Positions 1 to 8,072 of a stretch of DNA of 64,000 nucleotides are shown in pieces. How positions within the stretch are numbered: the first letter of the stretch is position 1; every line of letters begins with the position of its first letter. Made by a program: the position numbers and the translations under genes. The stretch lies in assembly GCF_034676725.1 (NCBI RefSeq), contig NZ_JAUCBR010000004.1, forward strand, positions 697,501 through 761,500, read 5' to 3'. The stretch comes from Denitromonas sp. (lineage in GTDB: Bacteria > Pseudomonadota > Gammaproteobacteria > Burkholderiales > Rhodocyclaceae). The notes under the pieces are model-generated. The model was not told the DNA's origin. It searched no databases and saw nothing but the letters and a program-made list of their open reading frames with translations.

Positions 1-528
1 CATGCGCAGGGCGGAGCAAACCAGCTCGGCGTGCATGCTCGGCGCCATCGCCCAACCGACGATCTTGCGCGAGTACAGGTCCATCACTGCCGCCAGGTAG
101 AGCCAGCCGGAGCCGGTGCGGATGTAGGTAATGTCGGAGACCCATGCGGCATTGACCGTGGCCGGACTGAATTGCCGATTCAGAACATGCTCTGCGATCG
201 GCAACCCATGTCGGCTGTTTGTGGTGTGAATGAACTTGCGCTTCCAAACCGGGCGTAGCCCATGGACTCGCATGAGGCGACGAATGCGGTGTCGCCCCGC
301 CGCAACGCCCTTGGCTCGCAACGTTGCCTGCAAACGGCGAGTACCGTAGGTTCGTCCTGATGCGGCAAAAGCGGCTTGCAAATAGACCGTGGTCGGGCAA
401 ACCCGTTGCGGCCGCTTCAGACGCGAGCGCGCCGCGTAGTAGCCCGAGCGACTGACCGCCAGTAACCGGCATAGCGAAGCGACGGTGGTGGCCTTCGTTT
501 GCAACTGATCGATGCACCGGTAGCTCAT
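1..528 (-). CDS. IS3-family transposase OrfB, DDE integrase core (3' part outside window)
   Basis: A continuous frame of 176 codons runs from ATG 528 to the window edge with no stop. It starts MSYRCIDQLQ. Downstream are the HTH_21-like segment (YGTRRLQATLRAKG, then RHRIRRLMRVHGL) and the start of the RNase-H-like integrase core, with the first catalytic Asp in WVSDITYI and the second conserved block VMDLYSRKIVGWA. The remaining Asp/Glu residues lie off the edge. The start overlaps the orfA stop (ATGA), so it could be read by reinitiation. The same frame is also open upstream back to an A6 run at 558-563, so a -1 frameshift giving an OrfAB fusion is equally possible. Confidence 0.93.
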   Translation of the reverse strand, partial: MSYRCIDQLQTKATTVASLCRLLAVSRSGYYAARSRLKRPQRVCPTTVYLQAAFAASGRTYGTRRLQATLRAKGVAAGRHRIRRLMRVHGLRPVWKRKFIHTTNSRHGLPIAEHVLNRQFSPATVNAAWVSDITYIRTGSGWLYLAAVMDLYSRKIVGWAMAPSMHAELVCSALRM

Positions 529-821
529 CTCAGTTCTCGGGCAAAGAAGGCCGATGCTTTTTTCAACAGATCGTTGTCCTGGCGAAGTTGGCGGTTCTCC
601 GATTCCAGCTGGCGAATGCGCTGCTGCTCCGGCGTCAGCGCCTTGCCGATCCCGGGCAGCCCCGAGTGCTCTGCACCGACCTGCTCGACCCAGCGCCTGA
701 CCGCCGACTCCACCAAGTCCATGTCGCGGCACACTTGGGCAATACTCAGTCCTTGCTCCCGGACCATCTGTACGACCTGCAGCTTGAACGCTGCATCGAA
801 TGTCCTGCGTTTGCGTTTCAT
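525..821 (-). CDS. IS3-family transposase OrfA (DNA-binding subunit)
   Basis: This 98-residue protein begins MKRKRRTFDAAFKLQVV, the usual opening of the IS3/IS911 transposase helix-turn-helix domain (HTH_8). A leucine-zipper-like segment follows (QRIRQLESENRQLRQDNDLL) that mediates oligomerisation in this family. It binds the terminal inverted repeats and limits or directs OrfB. A purine-rich GAGGAGAAA lies just upstream of the ATG. The A6 run at 558-563 near the 3' end (codons AAA AAA GCA) is the likely place for -1 slippage into orfB, although the heptamer is not the canonical A_AAA_AAG phase. Confidence 0.95.
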   Translation of the reverse strand: MKRKRRTFDAAFKLQVVQMVREQGLSIAQVCRDMDLVESAVRRWVEQVGAEHSGLPGIGKALTPEQQRIRQLESENRQLRQDNDLLKKASAFFARELR

Positions 822-851
822 CAGTTTCTCCTCTCAAGGGGGATCATCCAC

Positions 852-2279
852 CTATCGAGGTGTCCGAGGAAATTGAACCACTACAGCCACCGCCTCACCC
901 GTCTCGCGCACCAGGCGCTCGGCCAAGGTACGGCGGGCGTCGTCATCGCCATGAATCAAGCGCACCTCGCTCGGCAGATGCCGCATGCGCGTCACAAAGC
1001 GCACCAGGCCGTCCTGGTCGGCATGCGCCGAATAGCCCGACAGCGTCTCCACCCCGGCGCGAATGTCGATGCGCTCACCGTCCAGATCCACATAGCCGCC
1101 ACGGGGCCCGTAGGTCTGGATCGCCGCGCCCGGCGTGCCGCGTGCCTGGTAGCCCACAAACAACACATCGTGCCGCGCATCGTGCAGCATCGCCTTGAGG
1201 TAATTGACCACCCGGCCGCCTGCGCACATGCCGCTGGCCGCAATCACGATGGCCGGCTCGCCGCTGCGCGCCAGGCGCCGCACATTGGCCTGGTGTGCCT
1301 TGTGGTCATCAATGGCCACCAGCTGCTCGAACGACAGCGGCTGCCGCCCCGCCTTCACCCGCCGCTGCGCCTCGGCATCCCAGAACGGCTGCAGCTCGCG
1401 GTACAACTGCGTAAACCGCCCCGCCAGCGGCGAATCCAGATAAATGCGCAGCCTGGCCCAGCGCTCGGCATGGCGCCCCGGCCGCACGCGCTGGCGGTGC
1501 AGGATGTCTTCAAACTCATACAACAGCTCTTGCGTGCGCCCGATGCTGAACGCCGGCACAATCACCGTGCCGCCATTGCCCAACGCCCGCTCCACCACCG
1601 CCTGCAGCCGCTTGCGGCGCGTGGCGCGGCCCTCGTGGTTGCGGTCGCCATAGGTGCTCTCAAGCACCACCACGTCCGCCCGATACGGCGACTTGGGCGC
1701 CGGCAGCAGCGGCGCATACGGCGCGCCCAGGTCACCCGAAAACACCACCCGACGCACCGGCTGGCCCGGCCGGGCCAGCTCGCACTCCACATAGGCCGAG
1801 CCCAGAATATGCCCCGCCCGCTGCAACCGGATGCGGCACCGCCCCTGCGGCCCGTTCGCCACCGTCTGCCAGGTGCGCCACGGCAGGGGCCGAATGCGCG
1901 ACTCCACCAACTGCAGGTAACGCTCCACCACCCGCCGGTCGCGGCTGACCGACAACGCAAACGCATCGGCCAGTACCACTGGCAACAACTTGGCCGACGG
2001 CTCGCTGCAATAGATAGGCCCCTTGAACCCGGCCGCCAACAACCACGGAATGCGCCCCACATGGTCGATATGCACATGCGTGGCCACCAGCGCCTGCACC
2101 CCCGCCAGATCAAAGCCAATCTCCAGCGCATCCGCCGCCCCCCGCCCGTCCGGCGACGTCTCCGCCCCCTGGAACAAGCCGCAGTCGATCAACAGACTGC
2201 GCGCGTCGTCGATAAACAGCTGATGGCAAGAGCCGGTCACGCCATGAAAGGCGCCGTGGTGGGTGATGTTGATGGGCAT
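852..2279 (-). CDS. MBL-fold beta-CASP hydrolase (RNA-processing exonuclease type), 3' end replaced by the IS
   Basis: A 475-residue metallo-beta-lactamase of the CPSF/YSH1 (beta-CASP) class, predicted to cleave RNA with two zinc ions. Visible motifs are HVHIDH at residues 68-73, AGHILGSA, SGDLG, ESTYGDR, the beta-CASP sequence VPAFSIGRTQE, IAASGMCAGGR, and the final His motif GYSAHAD. The start MPINITHHG fits the family. Host sequence ends at base 886. The last 11 or 12 codons (VVVQFPRTPR and the stop) are read out of the IS terminal sequence, so the native C-terminus is missing by a few residues. All metal ligands lie upstream of the junction, so the protein may still work. It is a separate unit from the EPS operon, whose terminator lies upstream of its start. 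Confidence 0.9.
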   Translation of the reverse strand: MPINITHHGAFHGVTGSCHQLFIDDARSLLIDCGLFQGAETSPDGRGAADALEIGFDLAGVQALVATHVHIDHVGRIPWLLAAGFKGPIYCSEPSAKLLPVVLADAFALSVSRDRRVVERYLQLVESRIRPLPWRTWQTVANGPQGRCRIRLQRAGHILGSAYVECELARPGQPVRRVVFSGDLGAPYAPLLPAPKSPYRADVVVLESTYGDRNHEGRATRRKRLQAVVERALGNGGTVIVPAFSIGRTQELLYEFEDILHRQRVRPGRHAERWARLRIYLDSPLAGRFTQLYRELQPFWDAEAQRRVKAGRQPLSFEQLVAIDDHKAHQANVRRLARSGEPAIVIAASGMCAGGRVVNYLKAMLHDARHDVLFVGYQARGTPGAAIQTYGPRGGYVDLDGERIDIRAGVETLSGYSAHADQDGLVRFVTRMRHLPSEVRLIHGDDDARRTLAERLVRETGEAVAVVVQFPRTPR

Positions 2280-2344
2280 GTCATTGGCCTAAATTCATGA
2301 GTATTTGCAATGGTAACGCAGCAACAGCAAGGACTTCCTCCCAG

Positions 2345-2374
2345 CAAAAAGAAACGCCCCGCATTGCGGGGCGT
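2345..2374 (-). terminator. Rho-independent terminator of the EPS operon
   Basis: There is a perfect 9-bp stem, ACGCCCCGC (2354-2362) with GCGGGGCGT (2366-2374), around a 3-base loop. Read on the minus strand it is followed by TTTCTTTTTG (2344-2353). It lies 36 bases after the stop of the last EPS gene (2410) and before the next minus-strand gene (start 2279). Confidence 0.9.
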
Positions 2375-2409
2375 CGCTCAATACAACACACGCTAGAGAG
2401 TGGCGTACG

Positions 2410-3273
2410 TCAGCCCACCCAATGCTGATCAACCAGCTCACGAGTATTTCGAATGTTTCCGCGACTTGATGCGCCAAAAACAATCGACTCAATATTGGGT
2501 TGTTGACACACCCACTCAATGGCTTCTTTTGGTGTAATTGCACCCGAAGCAAAAACCGACATCGCAACCGCCCGAAACTTTCGCGTCTTTAATGCGTGCT
2601 CGTATGCCTCGAATCCGCCACACATACGGAATCCAATCTTGTTGATATTGGAACATACGATCGGATTCTCAATACCCTGTTCTTCCAATGCGTCGAGCAG
2701 CATCGGAAGGTTCATTGTGATGAAGCCCGGCTCTGCGTTGTAACGAGTCTTCACATGATCCGCAAAAATCCGGAATGCGTCTTTGAATCCCAGGCCAAGA
2801 AGCAGATCGACGACAACGTTCTGGAGGAAGATGACCGGCGTATTCAGCCCTGAAAACATCTTCATCTCGGCATCTACAAGCAGTGTTGTGATCCCCTCGA
2901 TATCCTTTTTTGCAAGCGACATGCCGCCACGCAGCGTTGCATTGATCAAACCCTCGTCCGGCATAAATCGCTTGAGCGCCCCAAGCATTCCGTCTTCGGT
3001 CACAGCGTTCGCGTACTTGTGCGCGTAGGGCATGCAAGGAAAAAAATTAAAGTCCTTGTAGCGATCCGGGTTCTTACGAATGTGTTCGCACACTTCAGCG
3101 ATTCGATCATGCGTTGTACACATGAAGGTCTTTACGCCCTCGTCGTAGGCGCTATCCAGCACATCAATGATTGACTGAGTGTCTTGAAAGCGCATCGACT
3201 GTGTCCGCGCCTTTTCCTCGGACATATGATTGACACCAAAAAACTGGTTGTCTCCAAAAAGCAAGCGGTCCAT
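2410..3273 (-). CDS. Uncharacterised EPS-cluster protein, aldo/keto-reductase-like TIM barrel (tentative)
   Basis: 287 residues with no signal peptide or membrane segment. The sequence has an aldo/keto-reductase feel: an N-terminal strand with LLFGDNQFFGVNH, a repeated strand-helix pattern (GVKTFMCTT; PVIFLQNVVVD; ENPIVCSNINKIGF; FRAVAMSVFASGAITPKEA) and a C-terminal block ESIVFGASSRGNIRNTREL, which resembles the cofactor-end of AKRs (IVFGAS..NI..T). The canonical Asp-Tyr-Lys-His tetrad could not be placed, so catalytic redox activity is not shown. It is the last gene of the operon, 42 bases after the Gfo/Idh oxidoreductase, with GGAG 12 bases before the ATG. A role in making or remodelling an unusual sugar is inferred from that pairing only. 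Confidence 0.6.
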   Translation of the reverse strand: MDRLLFGDNQFFGVNHMSEEKARTQSMRFQDTQSIIDVLDSAYDEGVKTFMCTTHDRIAEVCEHIRKNPDRYKDFNFFPCMPYAHKYANAVTEDGMLGALKRFMPDEGLINATLRGGMSLAKKDIEGITTLLVDAEMKMFSGLNTPVIFLQNVVVDLLLGLGFKDAFRIFADHVKTRYNAEPGFITMNLPMLLDALEEQGIENPIVCSNINKIGFRMCGGFEAYEHALKTRKFRAVAMSVFASGAITPKEAIEWVCQQPNIESIVFGASSRGNIRNTRELVDQHWVG

Positions 3274-3315
3274 CTTGGAATTACTCCGAATTTAAGTCGG
3301 TTAAGGAGAAAGTGC

Positions 3316-4416
3316 TTAACGTCCGAAAATAGAACCAAGCAGCCCTTTCTTCTGCATGGTGACCACGGGTCGCGCCGCGCCGCTAGTAGCGCGATGGCCA
3401 CTTTCTGCGTCAGCGATCATCATTGAGATAACCCGGTCGGTCTCCATCGCACTATCAAATGGATTCACATTGTTCGCGGGCTCTCCCGACTCAATGCAAC
3501 TGACAAAATGATCCAATTGGGCCGAGTATTCCTCACCCCGAAGGTAGAACCACACGGGCTCCGTCAGTTCAGTTGTATATCGGACGTTCCAGCCCTTCTG
3601 GTACCCATCCAGCGCTGGCGGCACTTCTCGGAGGTAAACCTGGCACTCCTGACGATCTGCAGAAATGCGTCCCGCGGTGCCCCAAATCGTGATCTTGGTG
3701 CTCATCTTTCGATAAGACTCGTCGCTCCAATTCACTGAAATCTGAGCACTCTTTCCACCTTCATAGTTAAGTGTCCCGAACACCTCGTCGTCGGTCTCTT
3801 GCGAGAAAATGCTGTTCAGCACCGAACCGCCTACCGACTCAGGCATGCCGAGGTACCAATTGACTAGATTGATAGGGTGGGCCGCATAGTCATACAAACA
3901 TCCGCCACCGTGTGCGCGCTGAGTACGCCACGTGCCACCCTTAGGTTTAAGAACTACCGGGCCATATGCCTCCGCCAGGATATGAGTGACCTCACCAATG
4001 GCTCCTGCATCCAGCAACCGTTTCACTTCCTGGAAAGCACCGACGAACCGGTAGTGATACCCAACTTGGCTCACCAGCCGCTTTTCATTGGCCATGCGTG
4101 TAACCGCATCACCTTCCTCTGTGTCTAGGCAGAACGGCTTCTCGCAGAAGACGTGCAGCCCTTTCTCAAGCGCCGATCTGACCATCTTTGTGTGCATGCT
4201 TGAAGGCGTAGCGATAATAATCGCGTCCAGTTCAACCTCTCGTAACATTGCGTCAAAGTCTGTATAGGTCTTTACGCCCGTATACTTATTGAGCACATCA
4301 AGCACATAGCCTGCGGAATCACACACAGCCGCGACTTCTACTCTCGGGTGTGCATTAATCATCGCGTGATGAGACAAGCCCATTTTTCCCAAACCTACTA
4401 CTGCCAATCGAAGCAT
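3316..4416 (-). CDS. Gfo/Idh/MocA-family sugar oxidoreductase
   Basis: A 366-residue NAD(P)-dependent dehydrogenase. The Rossmann domain opens with VVGLGKMGLSHH (residues 6-17) and contains IIATPSSMHTKM and the family signature EKPFCLDTEEG. The C-terminal alpha/beta domain carries DYAAHPINLVNWYLG, where the family's catalytic His/Asp lies. Relatives oxidise or reduce hydroxyls of sugars or nucleotide-sugars, for example at C3 or C4 on the way to amino- or deoxy-sugars. In this operon it probably prepares a modified sugar for the repeat unit; the substrate cannot be read from the sequence. It starts 13 bases after the upstream pssE-like gene. Confidence 0.9.
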   Translation of the reverse strand: MLRLAVVGLGKMGLSHHAMINAHPRVEVAAVCDSAGYVLDVLNKYTGVKTYTDFDAMLREVELDAIIIATPSSMHTKMVRSALEKGLHVFCEKPFCLDTEEGDAVTRMANEKRLVSQVGYHYRFVGAFQEVKRLLDAGAIGEVTHILAEAYGPVVLKPKGGTWRTQRAHGGGCLYDYAAHPINLVNWYLGMPESVGGSVLNSIFSQETDDEVFGTLNYEGGKSAQISVNWSDESYRKMSTKITIWGTAGRISADRQECQVYLREVPPALDGYQKGWNVRYTTELTEPVWFYLRGEEYSAQLDHFVSCIESGEPANNVNPFDSAMETDRVISMMIADAESGHRATSGAARPVVTMQKKGLLGSIFGR

Positions 4417-4429
4417 TTCAGATACCTGC

Positions 4430-4909
4430 CTAGGAGTTAATGAAATTTTTAAGCTCAGTAATCAGTTGCAACCGGGCACTCTTATCCTGAGATTCGATCG
4501 ACGCCGAACCTTGAGCCTCGGCAATCGCAGAGGCTAAGTCGTCCTCAGTATCAACAACCCTCACACCCGGCGTCTTCGCCAACCACTTGGCGGTCGCTAG
4601 CTGATGGTTGCTGGTTACTTCAGCCCATTCCGGATGGCGCGGCAATACAATAAGCGGCCGGCCTATTTCTGAGGCCGTAATCACCGTCCCCATGCCCGCA
4701 TGAGAGACCACCAGATCACAAGACGACAATCGAGATCGATACTCGGAAGGAGAGATCATTTTCGAGAACTCGAAATTGATCGGTTGATAATGTGTTTCGC
4801 CGATTTGCCCAAAGACCTCTGCATAGGGGGTCGTCCCCGCCCAGCGATCCATCGCTTTCACCAAGCGATCGAAAGGCAACATCGATCCGACGGTCAGGAA
4901 TATTTTCAC
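4430..4909 (-). CDS. PssE/Alg13-like glycosyltransferase catalytic subunit
   Basis: 159 residues matching the C-terminal half of GT28/Alg13 enzymes: MKIFLTVGSMLPFDRL at the N-terminus, then SSCDLVVSHAGMGTVITA and GRPLIVLPRHPEWAEV, the UDP-sugar-binding region. These half-size enzymes work only with a membrane-anchored Alg14-like partner, here encoded immediately upstream. The start is GTG at 4909 and overlaps the partner's stop as GTGA, which fits translational coupling of the two subunits in equal amounts. It probably adds the second sugar of the EPS repeat on undecaprenyl-PP at the cytoplasmic face. Confidence 0.9.
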   Translation of the reverse strand: MKIFLTVGSMLPFDRLVKAMDRWAGTTPYAEVFGQIGETHYQPINFEFSKMISPSEYRSRLSSCDLVVSHAGMGTVITASEIGRPLIVLPRHPEWAEVTSNHQLATAKWLAKTPGVRVVDTEDDLASAIAEAQGSASIESQDKSARLQLITELKNFINS

Positions 4910-5352
4910 AGCACGCTACCTCGATACCGGGGGCCGTCGTCCTTTTCTAGATGTGGCCACTGAGTCAGCCACATATCAGCAAAAGCACCGGCCGTCCTGC
5001 CTGACAACGACAGCTCCTCGACATTTGCCACGCTATCGATCCAAACGGTTCGCGCGCCGAGTAATTTCGCCAGCCGCAACGAAAGCATTCCGGGGGCAGA
5101 TCCGGTGGTAACAACCACGTCTGGACGCTCCCGCAAAAGAACGAAAAGCAATTTCAAGAGAGCAACTGGAAGCGACCATTTGTGGAGGCGACTCACGTCC
5201 GGAACGGCATAGAAACGATGCCCTCCAACTTCCTCACGGTACATTTCCTTGACCCCGACAAAAACCACCTCGCAACTTTCAAACGCAGGCTTTAACCGCA
5301 TCAACTGGGTCCAGTGACCGCCTCCGGACGCAACAGCCAAGACTTTTTTCAT
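4906..5352 (-). CDS. PssD/Alg14-like glycosyltransferase membrane-anchor subunit
   Basis: 148 residues from MKKVLAVASGGGHWTQLMRL, the typical Alg14/PssD opening. A longer frame reaches back to 5427, but its extra residues lie inside the upstream glycosyltransferase gene. ATG 5352 overlaps that gene's stop as ATGA and gives the family's normal N-terminus. A hydrophobic stretch (LPVALLKLLFVLL) can anchor the protein to the membrane, and the C-terminal part has PDVVVTTGSAPGMLSLRLAKLLGA. The subunit recruits the PssE/Alg13-type catalytic partner encoded next. Confidence 0.9.
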   Translation of the reverse strand: MKKVLAVASGGGHWTQLMRLKPAFESCEVVFVGVKEMYREEVGGHRFYAVPDVSRLHKWSLPVALLKLLFVLLRERPDVVVTTGSAPGMLSLRLAKLLGARTVWIDSVANVEELSLSGRTAGAFADMWLTQWPHLEKDDGPRYRGSVL

Positions 5353-6452
5353 AGATGCTCCGTTCGATCCGAACGACTTTCCCAATTCGTCACCCCACAA
5401 CTTTCGTATGCATTTGCCAAAACACACTCAACACACGAAGTTGAATATTTACTTTTTACTTCGGCTCGACCCGCAGCACCCATTGACCTTGCAAGAGTTG
5501 GATTACTCAAGAGCATCAATAATTTATCGGCAAGTTCAGACGGCATCGACGGCGGAACCAGAAGCCCATGAACTCCGTCCGAAACTATTTCAGGGATACC
5601 ACCAACATTCGTTGCGACAACAGGTTTTCCATAAGCCATCGCCTCCAGAATAGCGACCCCGAAAGCCTCAAAATGGGAAGGAACAACAAGCATAGTTGAA
5701 TGAGCCAGTGCAATCGCTTTCCTCTCCCCATCAATCCACCCGAGGAAATCGACGTTGCCTAATACATTCAACGTGCCTGCAACTTCCTTCACAGACAACG
5801 TCTCTCCGTCTCCACCAATTCGAAGCCGACAGGCGGGGAAGATCTTTACAACTTCCGCAAAAGCGTGCAACAGATCGTATATTCCCTTTTTCTCAACGAC
5901 TCTTCCGAGATAAAGTATGTTGGGCGCCCCCCCTTGAATCATTGATTGGTGCGCGGGCGGGAATAACACTGGATTTGGCAAAACGATCCAGTTTGCTTTC
6001 GGAGCGATCGATAGAAATTTAAGCCTCCACCCTTCCGTCAAGCAAAATACAAGTTTAGAGCAGGTCAGAACAGAGCGAATAATCCGACGAGACAGGCTTC
6101 CACACTCGTGGTAGAAAAAGTTTTCAAACTCACCGCTGTGCATATGAACTATGTATGGCACACGAAAAATCCGAACAACGGCGGAAAGCAATGCAACGCG
6201 CCAAAAACTACCGCGAGAGGCACTGTGAAAGTGAACGAGGAAAATGTTCCCGCCTATGAGCTCTCGCAGTAGGTAATATGTGACCCTAATCATCACCATT
6301 ACCTGAAGGCGAAGGCCAGGGCCATCAAAGTTCGACAGGTACCGTATGCCGTACCGGGAAAAAATGCCACTTTCCTGATAGGTGCTAGCCACGGCCGATA
6401 TACCGCCTTTCGTGCTAAGGCAATCACCAACCATGAGAACTTTCGGCCGCAT
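5349..6452 (-). CDS. GT4-family (GT-B fold) glycosyltransferase
   Basis: 367 residues. The N-terminal acceptor domain has GDCLSTKGGISAVAS, the Gly-rich loop typical of GT4 enzymes. The C-terminal donor domain has ILYLGRVVEKKGIYDLLHAF, the GGDGE motif and the E-x7-E motif in SHFEAFGVAILEAMAYG, then GGIPEIV. It is a retaining enzyme using a nucleotide-sugar donor and presumably elongates the EPS repeat unit. ATG 6452 has AAGGGG 7-12 bases upstream. A 174-base AT-rich gap separates it from the upstream polymerase gene, the largest gap in this half of the operon. That gap could hold an internal promoter, but none was identified. Confidence 0.93.
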   Translation of the reverse strand: MRPKVLMVGDCLSTKGGISAVASTYQESGIFSRYGIRYLSNFDGPGLRLQVMVMIRVTYYLLRELIGGNIFLVHFHSASRGSFWRVALLSAVVRIFRVPYIVHMHSGEFENFFYHECGSLSRRIIRSVLTCSKLVFCLTEGWRLKFLSIAPKANWIVLPNPVLFPPAHQSMIQGGAPNILYLGRVVEKKGIYDLLHAFAEVVKIFPACRLRIGGDGETLSVKEVAGTLNVLGNVDFLGWIDGERKAIALAHSTMLVVPSHFEAFGVAILEAMAYGKPVVATNVGGIPEIVSDGVHGLLVPPSMPSELADKLLMLLSNPTLARSMGAAGRAEVKSKYSTSCVECVLANAYESCGVTNWESRSDRTEHL

Positions 6453-6626
6453 TTTCTAGCCCCTTTTTAAGCGGATATGTAGCGCACGACGCTCACTGAA
6501 ATTATCACCAGCTCATTACTCTATAGATCTCAGCAGCGCTAGATCAAAAAAAACACGAGCACAAAACCTAGTCGTTGCATTTGACGTCAGAAAAATTAAT
6601 CGCACAAAACGACATCAATTTCGTTT

Positions 6627-8072
6627 CTACCGCATTCTGAGCATGAAAGAGTATCGACAGGCCATACCAATCAATAACCACAAGACAAAGGCACCCCGCG
6701 GATCCGTCAGCACAGCAGATGACGGCGTGTTCGCCAACAGCAGCGTCATCGCAGCAGTAGCAATAAGAAGTAGCGAGCGCTCTTGTGACTGCGTTGATGT
6801 CCACACCCTAGCTACCAAACCAACCCAGAGCATGAGCAGAAGTGAAAGGATTAGGAATGCACCAAAAAACCCCGACTCTGCTACTACGCAAGGCCAATAG
6901 GTATCGACGATAAATTTCCCCTGAAGGAACCACCAATATCGGCCGAAACCAAGGTGCTCAAACAAGCTCAAGTCGAATTTTTGGGCTCCGGCACCACCAT
7001 AAGTACCCAGCCCTGAACCAAGCGGGAAGTAGCTCTGAGCTACGTCGAGGCCGCCGCGTGTCAGAATCGCCCGCTCCGATAGTGGCGCGAGCGAATCCAG
7101 CAACCCCCACTGAGCAAGCGTGCTTCGCATCGGGATATAGTCAAACATCAGGACAAGCACCACCCCGCACCCGATCAAGAATGCCAACGGCACGAGTAGC
7201 TGCGGAAGAACACGCCGGCAGCGAAGCGCCGCAAACAACAAGAAAACTACCAGCAGCGCTGCGGCCTCCTGCCGCTGCCCGGACAACACAACTAGGGCGG
7301 AGTAAACGCCCACCCACATCATCGATTTCCACCTGGCTCGACCCACATCGACCCAAGCAACAGCAGCAAGAAACGCACTAATAATCGCGAGATAACCAGC
7401 ATGAGCAAAGGGCCCCCGATAACGAGCTCCTACACCCAAAAACGGATTGAGCTGGGAGTCCGTAGCAGGCCCAACCAGCTGGCTATGGAGCGCTGGCGCC
7501 AGAATTTCAATAACCACAAAAGGAAGAATGAACACCCAGGACCACCCAACCAGCGCCTGCACCGCACGCGACGCGCTGACGTTCCACACGATTAATGTTC
7601 CCAACCCGAACATCAAGGGCCATTTGAGGTTGTATTGGAATTGCCAGAGCGCAGCCACACCGAGGGATCTACCGAACACCGAACTCAATAGCGATAGCAC
7701 CAGATAGCAAAGAAACAGCGCCATCAGCGTACGCAACCAACGGTCCTGCCCTGCTATGCACCATACGCGCCGAATTGCGGCGATCCCCAGCCCGAAAATC
7801 AGCACTTCCAACACATAACCGACGGGCACGCCACTAAGATGCTGCAACAAAGGCGTGAGCAACATAATCGCCCAGCCACAGTAAATCAGCACTGCTCGCG
7901 TGTCCTCGACTCCCCGCACGGTCAAATACAACAGGACCAAACCGCCTAAGCCTAAAATCGAAAGAGCTGCAAATTCTCTCTGGCCCAACCCGAGTAGTGC
8001 GCCAAGAACCGCTGCACAGAGCAATCCCAGAAGCATCAGCAGCGAACGGCCTCGCACATGGAGCGCAGTCAC
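6627..8072 (-). CDS. O-antigen ligase/polymerase (Wzy)-like integral membrane protein
   Basis: 481 residues with about 11-12 hydrophobic segments and one long loop between the late helices (roughly residues 320-410, including GSGLGTYGGAGAQ), the layout of Wzy/WaaL-type polymerases. The motif PLGSGLGTYG is common in the O-antigen_lig family. It would join lipid-linked repeat units in the periplasm. The start GTG 8072 overlaps the lyase stop (GTGA); a longer frame to 8108 has no support. It sits beside the flippase and an EPS lyase, as expected in a Wzx/Wzy-dependent locus. Confidence 0.87.
   Translation of the reverse strand: MTALHVRGRSLLMLLGLLCAAVLGALLGLGQREFAALSILGLGGLVLLYLTVRGVEDTRAVLIYCGWAIMLLTPLLQHLSGVPVGYVLEVLIFGLGIAAIRRVWCIAGQDRWLRTLMALFLCYLVLSLLSSVFGRSLGVAALWQFQYNLKWPLMFGLGTLIVWNVSASRAVQALVGWSWVFILPFVVIEILAPALHSQLVGPATDSQLNPFLGVGARYRGPFAHAGYLAIISAFLAAVAWVDVGRARWKSMMWVGVYSALVVLSGQRQEAAALLVVFLLFAALRCRRVLPQLLVPLAFLIGCGVVLVLMFDYIPMRSTLAQWGLLDSLAPLSERAILTRGGLDVAQSYFPLGSGLGTYGGAGAQKFDLSLFEHLGFGRYWWFLQGKFIVDTYWPCVVAESGFFGAFLILSLLLMLWVGLVARVWTSTQSQERSLLLIATAAMTLLLANTPSSAVLTDPRGAFVLWLLIGMACRYSFMLRMR

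Larger units (their letters stand above)
1..885 (-). mobile_element. IS3-family insertion sequence, partial (runs off the left edge)
   Basis: The element is read on the minus strand from its orfA-side end at 885. It has the two-gene IS3 layout: a short helix-turn-helix orfA followed by orfB, with the DDE integrase core one frame back. The outermost bases read TGTAGTGGTTCAATTTCCTC inward from 885; the 5'-TG is usual for IS3 ends. The boundary at 885/886 is placed where the host gene's coding sequence stops being plausible and this terminal sequence starts. The other end and the target duplication lie outside the window. Family membership is seen in the proteins; the subgroup was not determined. 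Confidence 0.9.

Noticed and set aside
588..2300. A 570-codon plus-strand frame opposite the IS and beta-CASP gene
   Set aside because: It spans the IS junction, which a real gene would be unlikely to do, and is antisense to recognised proteins on both sides.
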